This document shows positions 11,517 through 23,368 of a stretch of 64,000 bases of DNA, piece by piece. Within the stretch, counting starts at the first letter, position 1, and every line of letters starts with the position of its first letter. A model generated the notes under the pieces. It was given only the letters and a program-made list of their open reading frames with translations, was not told the DNA's origin and ran no database searches. Origin of the DNA: Areca catechu (taxonomy: Eukaryota; Streptophyta; Magnoliopsida; Arecales; Arecaceae); the NCBI GenBank assembly GCA_021397845.1, contig CM038038.1:67874748-67938747 (forward strand), read 5' to 3'. A program made the position numbers and the translations under genes.

Positions 11517-13517
11517 TGTTGGCAAACCCAGGTGGGCCGATTCATGTAATTTAAGACTTTTCTAAACTACATGATGCAGTAAAAGGAGATAAAATAATTT
11601 TATCTAACATGTTAATCTAATTAACACTGGCCCTACACAGATCTTTATGCATATACATTAATATGTAGTAAAAGGAGAAAAAATAATTTTATCTAACATG
11701 TTAATCTAATTAACATTGCCCCTACACAGATCTTTATGCATATACATTAATATATGTATGAAGTCAAGCAAGCAAAGAATGTAATTCATTGAACCATTCT
11801 TTGAATCACACACAAGGGTGTTGAAGATCATTTTTTCCAACCAATAAGATAGAAGTACAAACCTTTTATCCGAGGTGATGATCACTGGAGGGGAGGTACT
11901 TCAAGGATGAGCAATAGCCCTGTGAGCAGCACAAGCATCCTGCCTCTACAGGTTGTTCACATTGGGATAAGGGGATTCTTCTCCTTCCTTCAAGGTGCTA
12001 GCCTCTCCAAAAATTCTATGGCAACGATGGACTCTTTCTTCAACTCCTTGAAAAAACTGTTGCTGAACAATGGTGGAACTAAGCTGCCTAGGGACCCTTC
12101 CTAGAACTCTCTATCCCAAACCTTCAATAGAAGGTATGCACATAAGAATCCCGAAACCCAAACCTCACACTACCTAATCTCTCATGTAAGACCACTCTCG
12201 GGTCAAGACAAGATCTCTCTAACCAAGTAAAAATGGTAGTCTTAACTTGAGAGTGCAAAGGAACGATTCATTTTTCAGCCCACCCAAGATAGCCCTTTTA
12301 ATAATACCATGATGGGGAGTTAATGAGGATAAATGGGAGGTTTGGAGTCTCTTAGAATTCCTGTAGGTTACAAGACCTTTGGAATTTAGTAACACAGCTG
12401 ATTGAAATCCCAAGATGCCAAAATTAAGTACCATAACTCTTATAGCCCTTAATAAAGCATCCTCGAATTTTTTAGCAAATCTCGTCAGATGGGTCGTCTC
12501 GCCTCGAGTCGACTCACCTCAAGTTGACTCTATTGGTAGTTTGGACAACTTCTTATCAAACTAGTCCGGAATGATTCCCATTCATTCCCAAGCCAACAAA
12601 TCAAGAAGAAACCCCATGGTGTGTGACCCCGTAGGTTCAAACACTAAACTGGTAGCATAGGAACATTTTCAGTACCAGTCAAAGTTGCCATCTAGCAATG
12701 ACACCCGGCATCTGAATAGGTCTAAGGTTATAGAGCAACAAGAACCTGTCATATATGGAATACTACTTAACTTATTCCTTTAATTTTCTAATGCTCTGGA
12801 TGGCTTAGGGTTAAACTGCCCAACCCTAATCAGTCCATCTCAATATATCTCAAACAAAGAATCCCTGTAACTCTTTATAAGGAATGCCCTGGCCAAGGTC
12901 TTTCTCAATTTAGGCATATTAAGCATTCAATCTAAACCATTTGGAGAGATCAATCCTATCTTGATCCTACTACTGCCATACAAGTACTTGACTGTTCCTA
13001 GCAACCTTCCATCACCGGATTAGAAATCCTGGTAGTCCGGTACCTAAGCACAGTGAGTTGCTTGCAAGCTACTATAGTGATCTCAAGTCAGAGAAATAAT
13101 TTATGTCCATATTCTAATGCAAGACTGCTCTTTGGCAAAAAGAGAATCTCATACGAGAGTCACGCTCAATGAAGTGTCGAACACAATACCTGATATCATA
13201 CCAGCATCTCCATGCTACTTGGTTAAGAGGACAACCAACAGACATGACGTCAACGACTTACTCTTGATACACCATCATCTTGAAGCAATGTATCTTTTAG
13301 TCGCGAACCAATTTATGAATTACACGATGCATCTTGTCTACATCGCATACAAGGTAGCTCAAAGGACATCATCACACAAGAGTTCAATTAGGAAGATGTC
13401 ATGTAATGAATAATTAGAATAAACTTTTTATTCAATTCAATAATTCATATATATATGCATGAGTCTAACAACTGTCTACAACCTAGATGATTGCTTTAGG
13501 ATACACAATTCCCAACA
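11517..13517 (-). repeat. Copia A 5' LTR
   Basis: 2,001 bp with perfect six-base inverted ends (TGTTGG at 11517, CCAACA at 13517). The part from about 12600 to 13517 is clearly homologous to the LTR of B (about 41890-42797), sharing for example ATGGTGTGTGACCC. Near 12280-12310 the minus strand has an A/T-rich TATTATTAAAAGGGC that could be the promoter. The bases right of 13517 belong to D. Confidence 0.88.
11579..11754. repeat. Tandem duplication (2 x 88 bp) inside the A LTR
   Basis: The segment beginning AGTAAAAGGAGA at 11579 starts again at 11667 with only a few changes. It lies in the U5 end of the LTR close to the primer-binding site. Confidence 0.9.
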
Positions 13518-13947
13518 AAGACTCCATAAGATGTTTTCTTGGTAGATTAATTTAATGGACTTATTCTCTGATAAGCACCCACATCCTTGTATTAGTGTCC
13601 TACACAAGTGGTCTTAGACCAACCATCTTCTTATTGAGCATATATAGATGTGCCAATCTTATCGGAAACATCAATCCCCGACTCGATGATCATTCAACTG
13701 GAAATATTTTAATATAGGGTATATAAGAACTTAGATTTCACTATTGTGAGCTTTATCATTACCCTAAATTCATTGCCTTAATCTATGGGACTCATTATAA
13801 ACTTAAAATATAAAAGATATAAGACATAGCAAATGATGAAATATGAATGCCTTGTATTAACAAAATATCATACATGAGTCAAAGAATTTACAAAAATGCC
13901 CTTATCATATAAGATATGTGATTGGCTTGCAGGGCACTATTTTTTCA
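13518..13947 (-). repeat. Copia D 3' LTR remnant (probably truncated)
   Basis: On the minus strand a weak purine tract (GTAAGTGAAAAATTG) follows the D coding end and is followed by a putative LTR start at 13947. The expected other end is cut by the A LTR at 13517. A matching 5' LTR was not found to the right, so this call rests on position and the purine tract. Confidence 0.45.
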
Positions 13948-13949
13948 AT

Positions 13950-15510
13950 TTTTCACTTACATTAATGCCAATCACCCTTGTATTTAATTCCTATACAATA
14001 TAAATGGTGATCAAACTACTGTTAAGGAATGGTCTTAGTGAATGGATCTGCTATGTGTTCTTCGTATCTACCTGTTCTTTAACCACATTTTGTCTTTTAA
14101 TGATTTCACGAATGAGATGAAAGCACCTTAGGATGTGCTTAGACTTTTGATAAGACTTTGGTTCCTTAACTTGTACAATAGCTCTAGTTTTGTCTAATAA
14201 AATGGCACTGATTATTATATTGTAGGAACTATACCCAATTTTGAGATAAACATTTTCATCCAAACAGCTTTCTTAGTGGCTTCAGTAGTAGTAATGTACT
14301 CTACATCAGTAATTGAGTTAACAATAATTTATTGCTTGGTACTTTTTTAACTCACTACACTACCATATAGAGTAAATAACATACCCTGATATAGATTTAC
14401 TACCATCTGGATTTGATTGGAAACTAGAGTTAGTGTAGCCTTCTAGTTTCAAATCTGATCCTCTAAATATAAGAAAAATATTGTTAGTCCTTTTTAGGTA
14501 CTTAAAAATATTTTTCATAGCTTTCCAATGATCCTCCACTAGATCGGTCTAAAACCTAGTTGCTATGCCTAAGATATAAGCAATATTAGGCCTGGTATAT
14601 AACATGGCATACATGATTAATCTTGTAGCCAAAGCATAAAGAATCTTACTTATCTTTTGTCTCTCTTCAAGTATTTTAGGAGACATTTTATAAGAGAGAT
14701 ATATGTCTTGACTCATGGGCAAATAATCCCTTTTACTACCCTCTATGTTGAGTCTTTTCAATACTAAGTCAATGTACCTGGATTGGGATAAACTGAAGAT
14801 CCTTTTAGATCTATCTCGATATATCTTTATACCTAGTATACAGGATGCTTCTTTCAAATCCTTTATGGAAGACTTTTTAGATACCTAAGCTTTGATTGAT
14901 TGTAGTATTAGAATATCATTACCAATTATAAGTATGTCATCAACATACAAGATCAAGAAGATAATGGCACTCTCACTTGTATTCTTATATATACATAGTT
15001 CATTTATATTTTTGATGAAACCAAATTCCTTAATTATTTTATCAAAATAGATGTTCCAACTCTTCAATTCTTGTTTTAATCAATAAATAGTTTCTCAAGC
15101 TTGCACACTTGGTTCATTTTCTAGCTTAAGCAAACCCTTCTGACTATGACATATAAACTTCTTCCTCAAGAAATCTATTAAGGAAGGCAATGTTTACATC
15201 CATTTGCTAGATTTCATAATCATAGTATGTAACTATAGCAAGCAAAATCCTAATGGACTTGAGCATAGCTACTTGCAAAATATTTCATCATAGTCAATTC
15301 CATATCTTTGTTTGAAACCTTTTGTCACTAGCCTAGCCCTGTAGGTTTCTACTTGGCCATTTGCTCCAATCTTCTTCTTAAAGACCCATTTGCACCATAT
15401 TAGGTATACTCCCTTTGGTGGATTAACCAAGGTCCAAACTTAGTTGGAATACATAGAGTCCATTTCAGATTTCATAGCTTTAAGCCATTTGTCAGAGTCT
15501 TTACTCTTGA
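13950..15510 (-). pseudogene. Copia D: reverse transcriptase and RNase H remnant
   Basis: Reading leftward: RT N-terminal part (about 15300-15510; LKAMKSEMDSMYSN, CKWVFKKKIG, ARLVTKGFKQRYGIDY), RT active site with intact YVDD (LYVDDILIIGND, ~14930), then EASCILGIKIYRDRS and RNase H-linked TRPNIAYILGI (~14590). The end at ~13990-14260 has HILRCFHLIREII and an ADPFTK motif typical of a copia C-terminus. Several stops and frameshifts lie between the pieces. Confidence 0.82.
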
Positions 15511-16523
15511 TAGTTGCCGTAAAGGTCACAGGATCATCATTCTGAATGATGTTGACTTCATTATCATTTCTAATAACAAAGCCATATCTGAAAGGTGCAC
15601 CCTGCACTCTCTCTGACCTACGAAGAGGAGGTATGTATTATGGTTGTACCAGATTAATAGATACTTATGGTTGTACTTGATTAATAGATACATGTGGTTG
15701 AAGAGTTTCTTATGGAATGTCAATAGGAGTAGGTTATAGATTTTGAATTTTGCTAAGTTCAAGTATCCTCCCACTGCCTCCTTGAAGAAACTCCTCCAAG
15801 AAAGTGGCATGCAAACTGACAAAGATCTTTTGTTCAATTGGTTAATAAAAGAGATATCCAATATCCTCTTAAGGATAATCTATGAACCTACATTTATCAG
15901 CTCTAGCACTTAACTTATGTCCAAAAATATTTTTGATATAAGTAGGACAGCCCCAAATCTTAAAATATTTGAGACTTGGATTTTTTTTTTTCATAATTTA
16001 TATGAAGTGCTAGTTACTAATTTTGATGAAACTTTATTAAGGATATAGGTAGTTGTCTTTAGGACATAATCCTAGAAGAAAATAGAAAGATCTATGAAGC
16101 TCATCATGGATCGTACCATGTCTAACAAGGTACAATTCCTCCGTTATGCTATACTATTTAATTATGATATGATGAAGGTATCTATTTTAAGAAAATGTCT
16201 GTCCTTAAGATAATTGAGAAATTCACTAGATAAGTATTCTTCTTCTCGATCTGACTGAAGGATTTTAATATTTTTCTAGTTATTTCCCAACTATACTTTG
16301 ATACTTTTCTTGTTTTCAATAAGTAATACTTCATAATTAAGTGAAATAATTAAAAGACCATTATTGAATAAACCATTTTCAAATAATTCATTAAAATGAT
16401 AAATTGAGCATCCATTACTCTTTATATTAATTTCAAAATCTTATTGTAATAACAAAGGCACAAAAATAATATTTTTAATGATATTCAAAATATAGTAACT
16501 ATTCTTTAATTCTAAAATCTTGT
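15511..16523 (-). pseudogene. Copia D: integrase and linker remnant
   Basis: Heavily decayed. The linker before RT is readable at about 15500-15620 (ERVQGAPFRYGFVIRND). Integrase is inferred from its place between protease and RT, and from short fragments only. No complete catalytic triad can be read. Confidence 0.55.
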
Positions 16524-17640
16524 CTAAAGATAATAACAATAGATATGAGCCCATAATTTCTGCTTGAATGGCTTACCACTTATGCCATAAAACTTGAAGT
16601 TACCCTTTTTCAAACTCTTAATTCTTTGTAGTCCTTGCAATAACTTATATATATGAGACCCACAAGCGGAATCCAATATCCATGAATCAAAAGTTGAAGC
16701 ACTCAATGATAAGTTAGTTTGTACATGTACATACCTATTGATGCTCTACCACTATCGAGCTTCAAACTTACAAGATAACACTTGCAGTTCTTCTTCCAGT
16801 GTCCCTGCTTCCCATAGTGAAAACATATTCCATCGATAGAGGGCTTCTTTACCTTCTTCCTCTTCTGGATGCTTTTCTTAAGGTTCCACTTTCTTTTTGA
16901 ATCCTTCTTTATTGCCATTTTTTTCTTCCTATTAATTAGAAGAAGATGAACCTTATCCCCTTTAAAATGACTCTCAACTATCTTAAACATGTTAAGTAGC
17001 TCATAGTGAAATATTTAGTTGTTCATATGATAGTTAATGACAAATTGAGGGAAGAAATCCGAGAGTGATCACATGACCAAGTTTTGACTGAGCTCTCCAT
17101 GCATAACAAATCGTAATTGACCTAATCGAGTGACTAAGTCAATTATTTTTAACACATGGGCTTGTACGGACGAGCCCTCACTTATTCTTGCTTAGAATAA
17201 TTACTTTAATATTTCATATCGAGTAGCCCTACTTTGCTCTCCATATAGTTTCTTGAGATTAAGTAGTATAGATTGAGGTTCCATATCTTCACGTTACCTT
17301 TACAATTTATTACTCATGCAACATGATGCATTTGATTGTTAGACTATTATTTTGCCATATTTTATATATGGCCTTTTCCTTCTCCATAGCATCCTCTCTG
17401 ATCAGTTCAAGATCATGAGAGTCAAGGATATAGGAGACTTTTTCATGTGTTAAGACAATCCTTAGGTTCGTCAACCAATTTACATAATTGGGACTAGTCA
17501 ATTTATTGACATCTAAAATGCCCCGCAGTGATAAAGTAGAAGCTATTAAACTAAGTCTACATAAAAAATAAAAAATAATGTATAAGTAGACCACTCAAGA
17601 TGACAAACATAACTAGATGAGGACTTATAAATCTAATTAT
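16524..17640 (-). pseudogene. Copia D: gag and protease remnant
   Basis: The gag N-terminus is readable at ~17310-17560 (SLRGILDVNKLTSPNYVNWL). The zinc knuckle at ~16800 is CFHYGKQGHWKKNC, with one cysteine changed to tyrosine. The protease at 16524-16706 has WILDSACGSHI and LQGLQRIKSLKKGNF. The motif differs from that in A and B, so D is another copia family. Frames overlap by four bases at 16703-16706. Confidence 0.8.
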
Positions 17641-20074
17641 GTCTCCCACTATTTTATTACGAATACCATGGCCCTCACCTATGGTAAGTGAGGAACCCTA
17701 CTAGGATTTTTTTAGTAGGGTTGAGATCCCAATTCCTTATAAATGTCTTGTATTATACAACAAACATTCATGAGTTCAAGGGTAGGAAATACCTTTTCTA
17801 ATTACAATCCACACAATTCTCAACATAACTACTACCTCTAAGATACTTATATCCTTGTGTTACATAATAAATTATAATATCTTACTTTAGTTCAATCCTT
17901 CATTTTCATATAGTTATGTTTAAATAAGTTGTCCTTGTGTTACAAAATAAAGCGACATTATCAAATAATTATAAAGTGTTAAATGCACCAAGACAACTCC
18001 ACATCAATCCCTAGAGTAGGCCTTGTGTTACATAATAAACCTACTATAGTTTTTAACATGAATTTGGCTTAGCATGAAGAAAGGTATTAACAATTTTCTA
18101 ATCATTTAGCATTTTCAATTCAATATTTAAATCAATCGAATTGGTTAGGTAAGTGGAAAAGAGATGGGAGGCACCCCTTGATTACATTAGCACCAAAAAA
18201 ATTGGCCAAGTAAGCAATGGATCCAATTAAAAACCATGTTCTTTTTACCTTCGTGGAACTACTTTCCTAGGCAACAATTGATCAATTATACCCTAAATGG
18301 ATTTGCAATTTGATTTCTAACACTATAACTAAATATAATTTTTAAAAGGGCTTTCATGGTCTTATGCACATCCTAATACTATATACAAATTAAAGGGCAT
18401 AAAACATTATAATATATGCCATGTGTGTTATCATTCTAGGACAACTTTACAACATAGCAAATGTCCACCACTATATTAGGACAACCTTATTTCAGAATGA
18501 TGAGTAAACATTCTATACATATCTCTATATCGATTAGGGTTTATGTGAAAACCCTAATCCATGGCATTCACAAAAAAAAAATGTTACAACTATTATACTA
18601 AACTTTTAACATAACATTTATATATCCAACAATAAATTCACCATTAATTGAAATCCTAGTCAATCGAAACCTTAGATCTAGGAACCCTTGACTATATCAA
18701 TTAATAAGTACAATACATACAGGATTTAAAGGAATACTTGTAATGCTATATCCTATTATTTTCATAAGCACAAGAGTGCATGCCCTCTAGAGATGATTTA
18801 CATAGGAATTAGATCAAGGAAGCACTCTTTTCTTCTAGTTTGCTTGCCAAATTTCTCCTCCTGATAGCCTTTGTCCTCTCGATAGCCTTTCTCCCACATT
18901 AGGACCTATACTCTACTAAAGGATACCTTTAAACCTCTCTAAATTCTCTCTTAGAATCCTATTATCTTTCTTAATTCTTTTCCTAAACCCTTATCTTAAA
19001 ATGGTAGACTTGTCTTAATCTAGAGGACTTGTGCTAACAAGGAAAGGAAGGGAATTATCAGACAATGTTGGATGCCTTGGACTCTTCTACCAAGATCCTT
19101 ATATAGATATAGAGGAGGTGCCAATCATACCCCTTTTCCAGCCACTTATTTGATATCTTATATATCATATAAGTCCCTTCAAGCAGAAGGAGTCTGGTGG
19201 GAAGGATTTGTGATGAAATACCATATCGATACAAAATTTCAGAATCCCATGCACCAAGAGATGTTTTTCTTACATCTCTTTAATTAATTTAGATTTATTT
19301 GGTGCAAATTCAAGAGGCATAGACCTGGTCAAATACTCCAAGAGGTGTGTGATATGGATAGGTTTATCTAAAAAAAGGTGATCAGTAAGTAGGACTCTTG
19401 GTCCTCACATGTGTGCCATAAATCTTCATGCAACAACTTCTTCCATGCCATATCATAATTAGGGTCATCTCTTTATTGTTTTGACTAGTCAAACCATATC
19501 GAAAAGGGGCATGGAATAGAGGGGAGAGGAGATAAGATTAATCGGAGATAAGATTAATCCTAAAAAGTAATTGATCTACAGAAGGACCGTTGGTCCTTCT
19601 GCATGCCACAAATGTGTGCCCTCCTTCGTGGCACCAACAAATAAAAAATATAATTAATTAACATGACAAATCCTTAGCATGTGTGACCCTTTGGACTCCA
19701 CATCTAGCCTACAGTAGGTCTAGTTTCATGTCAATCTAATTCTATTATAATTCAAGTAATCAAATTATGTCAAAACCATGTCAACCTAAGTTGTCAAATT
19801 AGTCCTTTCTAATTGACTCATGAATTAATCACTTTAATTCATGAAACCTACAAGACATGATTGACATCTAACAACTTTTCATACCAACCCAGAGATGAGA
19901 AATCTAGTAGAAATTATCAAAATATCCTTGAGTAGCAAGTTACTGTACAATTCAATCCTTCGATCATCCTTTATCCTAAATAAATGATGGGCATGAAATT
20001 TATCAAATCTTAATACTTTATTTATTCGAATCTTGATCGAATAATGAAGACTTGATCAATAAAAGATTAGAACC
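17641..20074. other. Gene-free AT-rich stretch with small repeats and hairpins
   Basis: No supportable gene. It begins with probable leader of D (TCTCCCACTATTTTATTACG is like the leaders of A and B). A motif CCTTGTGTTACATAATAAA recurs near 17850, 17930 and 18020. Perfect short hairpins occur at about 17692-17725 (AACCCTACTA arms), 18534-18561 (GATTAGGGTTT arms) and 19573-19600 (CAGAAGGACC arms). GGAGATAAGATTAATC is doubled near 19530-19560. No LTR ends or primer-binding site could be fixed here. Confidence 0.5.
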
Positions 20075-21205
20075 TGATGGTGTTGGAATATGGTTGAATG
20101 TCAGAGTAAGCTGGAGATAAGATGCCAGTGATTGTACCCATAAAAAAGCCCTAGCTAGAGGTGGCTTCGGTGAAGGCTCTCCGATGCTCAAGTTAGTATC
20201 TTAGACCTCAGGATAAAAAGCGAAGAGTGGTTAGAGTAAAAAAAGACACATATTTGCTAAGAACCCCTTTATACTCAAACCTTAGGAGTAGTCTGGGGAT
20301 GGTTTGATATGTTAGAGGATGGGCATGAAGTGATTGAATTCTAGCCTTCACTAGGAATTCTCGAAGAAGATCATCCTTTATTGTTTGGAGTATCTCCCTT
20401 CCATTAAAGGAAGGTTTTGTCTTATGTGTCCTCCCGTTATTTGTTTTAATGGCTCTAGGAATTATTGCCCAAAGAGGGGCCATGCTACATTAATGACTGA
20501 GATTTGTCTTTGATTATGGGACTTGACCATTTGTCTATTTCCAAAGATGTGAAAATGAGCACCGATAGATTCTTCCTTTGGCTATTTGGTGATGTTCTCT
20601 TACAGTTGTGACTAAGCACTTTTATATTTGGTAGGTCAAGGAGTCCTTTGGGACTAGGAGGTGTGGGTAGATGTGCCTTGGCCAGATGTCTATGAGAGGG
20701 CGGTTTGAATAGCTAAATGTTAATTCGGGCAAAATCTGAAGGGCCCAGAATTAGACTTAAGAGTCCAGGATGCCTAAGGATTATGTCAGTAATAGGTCAT
20801 AGGCCAAAAGTTGGGCCTGACAGAGACTCAGGAGGCTGAATATACTCTAGTGTGGCATTCAATAGGGACAGGAGTTAAAGTGTTTTTCATGACTTCTGCT
20901 CTCAAGAGGTGGAGCTAGATGACTGGAGAAATACCTTAGGAGATATCCCAAAGCATGATTTATCCTTCAAATGATTTTGTATCATGCTATTTCAACCATA
21001 CAGGTTCAGTTCTTCTGGGTGGTTTATATTTTTATATGTCCAAAGTGCTATAGATTCAGTATTGGAAGTAGAAGCAATTGGGTGTAATTTCATCCCATCC
21101 CAATATAGATTTAGTTATTTTCATCCCATTCCAATATAGATTTAGTTATTTTCCTCCCGATCTTAAAACATTCAGGATCTCGGGGGTGGGGTCTCCCCCA
21201 CATCA
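20075..21205 (-). repeat. Tat-type element F: 3' LTR
   Basis: Begins TGATGG on the plus strand and ends CACATCA at 21205; on the minus strand it starts TGATGTGGGGGAGACCCCA. A TATA-like GTATAAAGG on the minus strand lies at about 20260, and CTCCGATGCTCAAGT downstream of it is also found in the LTR of H near 37560. The promoter direction and the purine tract outside 21205 both indicate a minus-strand element. The left boundary is uncertain by about six bases. Confidence 0.72.
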
Positions 21206-21222
21206 ATTGCCCCCGACTCCTT
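21206..21222 (-). other. F polypurine tract
   Basis: The minus strand reads GAGTCGGGGGCAAT directly before the LTR start, as expected for the primer of plus-strand DNA synthesis. Confidence 0.65.
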
Positions 21223-21299
21223 AGTTCGATTATGGAGTATACGGGCTGAGGAGTAGTTCTAGCATCATGCCCAAGGGATCTTGCAAACATCATTGGATT

Positions 21300-22860
21300 T
21301 TGTGCTCTTGGAAAGCGGCTTGTTAGAGGGTTTTTGTATTCTGCACTTATGATGTTTCCTTGGAGAATGCGAGGAGTTAATGCAATCTATTTTTCTTATA
21401 AAAGTGATTCAAAAATGGTTTGTGACTACCACTACTATTAAGGAAGTTCTTTGCTTATAGGGCGGCAATTTTTGATGAGAAAGGTGATTTTCGGTAGGTT
21501 TTTTTGTAAACATTCTAGTGGTTCAATGGATCCACATGATGTTTGGCACTGTGAAGGGTGGTCTTAAAGCACCGACGGACTGGCACTTTAGGTAATAAGG
21601 ATTCTGATTCCTCTACTAGCACTTCTAAAGCTGAAGCATCGGGAGGCAACTCTATTGTTCCGAATGTTTCTAAGAGTCCAATATCTATCAAAGAATGGGT
21701 TTGAACTTTTTTTAGGGTGGTAGGTGACCATTAAGTCTATGAGATAGAGTCTGAAAAGCATGGTTGCATAGCCTTTGAGAGTCTATTATTTGGTATGTAG
21801 TAGGTTTAATACTTGGTTTTTTGTGCTATTACTATTTCGTCTCATGTCACCTCCCCTCTTTTTAATATGATGTTGTCCAAACTTGATGCAGCTAGCTCGC
21901 CACCTCCACTTCTTTATGGAATCGACCAAAACTACTGAGGTGAAGGTTGCAGCTATGGAGGGAAAGGTTGCAGACATTGAAAAGGAACTTAAAGAGGCTA
22001 AAATTCAGGCTTTCGAGGTAGAAGAGGAATATTGAGAGTAGAAGGAGTGCATAGATGTCCTGTCAAAAATATCTTTCATTAGATGATAAAGCTTGGCGAG
22101 GCAAGCATACATCTAGCCTTTATGCACCGAAAAGTAGATGCTACATGCCAAGGAGAGACCCAGGTGGTTTCATCTGCTAAAGCAAAGATCACCAAGTTAA
22201 AGAAAGACTTTAAAGCTAAAATTAAGGACTTAAAGGTAGAGGCAGACAGCCAAATTTAGTGGTTTTGGGAAGAACTCAATTTGAATCGAAATCAAAATGA
22301 GTGGTTATAGAGGGAGCTCTGCCTCACTTGCAACCAAATGCAAGGTGCGGGTCCTTTGAAATAGGATGATAGGGTTCAACAAGCTAAATGAGCTAGGGAT
22401 GAGGCTATGGTAGAAGTTTGGCTCCTTCAGCAAGAACTGGAAGAGGAGAAAAATAGGAATGTAGTTTCCTTTTGATGGATTCAAACTGTGGATATGAAAG
22501 AAAACCTATCTTTATGGAACCAGATGGCCAGAATCACCATCGACAGCTTGAAGAAGAAAATCAACAACTTTGGAGATGAAATTATGAGTCTACACAGTTT
22601 TTATGATGCTGAAAGCAAGGTGTATGATGTTGGGTTCGAGGATTTCAAGCTTCTAGCAACCCAGATTCTTTCAGAGGCTTGGGCTCATTTAATTTGGGTT
22701 CCTGTCACAATTGAGCTATACAGTCTCTACATGCAACTCAAGCAAATTGGGAACAAGGACAAGGAAATTAAGATTCCCACTTACTCTAACCTTTTGCTTT
22801 TTTATCATTAGCTTGTAAACACCTTTAAGATGAATAAAGTATGATTTTTTTTTAATGTCA
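21300..22860 (+). pseudogene. Antisense-ORF remnant (coiled-coil part) in the F region
   Basis: A plus-strand reading opposite to the LTR direction. From 21892 it gives LARHLHFFMESTKTTEVK, then a long heptad-rich stretch (AAMEGKVADIEKELKEAK, and ITIDSLKKKINNFGDEI at ~22530) broken by several stops. This is the kind of C-terminal coiled coil seen in the plant 'putative gypsy-type transposon' proteins (Pfam Transposase_28 type) and again at 55.4-55.9 kb. A candidate intron 21793-21891 (GTATGT donor, polypyrimidine, GATGCAG acceptor) sits just before the coil, as in H. An A/T tail with AATAAAG follows at ~22830. The N-terminal domain is not recognisable here. Confidence 0.55.
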
Positions 22861-23204
22861 TGATTCGGTGCTTTTTTAAAAGTATTTCATTATTTTTATA
22901 GCAATTTTGGTCCTACTGGTTCTCCTTCGATAGTTTTAGGGAAGATGGCAGAATGACCAAAGTTTTTTATCGATCAAATCAAATTAATTCCCAAATTTTC
23001 ATCGATATGATATGATGTTTGAGAAGAGATCTTGTCATGGGTTACTAGGGGAATGGAGAGCATTAATTATGTTATGATGGCCTAAGGTGATACGATGCTC
23101 GAGGAGGATAGTAGACTTTTGGCATAGAAGATGATGAGTCAGTAGAGAGCACTCGAGGCATTTTGATGTCGGTGATTAGTAGAAACATTGTTTGGCCTAT
23201 CTTG

Positions 23205-23290
23205 AAGTGCCACGTGGTGATCATCTGATGGAGATGACTTTGTTTCAAGTAGATTTGTGCCATCATATTGGAATATATATAGGGGTTCCT
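23205..23290 (+). promoter_or_regulatory. Candidate promoter for the F antisense ORF
   Basis: A palindromic G-box core CACGTG at 23211-23216 is followed 58 bases later by TATATATA at 23274-23281 and then, ~88 bases further, by the first ATG (23369) of the antisense ORF. Spacing and order suit a plant promoter; this is inference. Confidence 0.45.
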
Positions 23291-23368
23291 AGCACTAGAA
23301 CGACTTTTGGGTTTCAAAGCCTTCTTCTTCCTCACAACATTTTCCTTAGGATTTCTTCTTGCTGCCCA

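Noticed and set aside
11907..13413. Possible host exons in small ORFs of the A LTR
   Set aside because: The whole stretch is bounded by perfect LTR ends and aligned with the B LTR; no protein family is seen.
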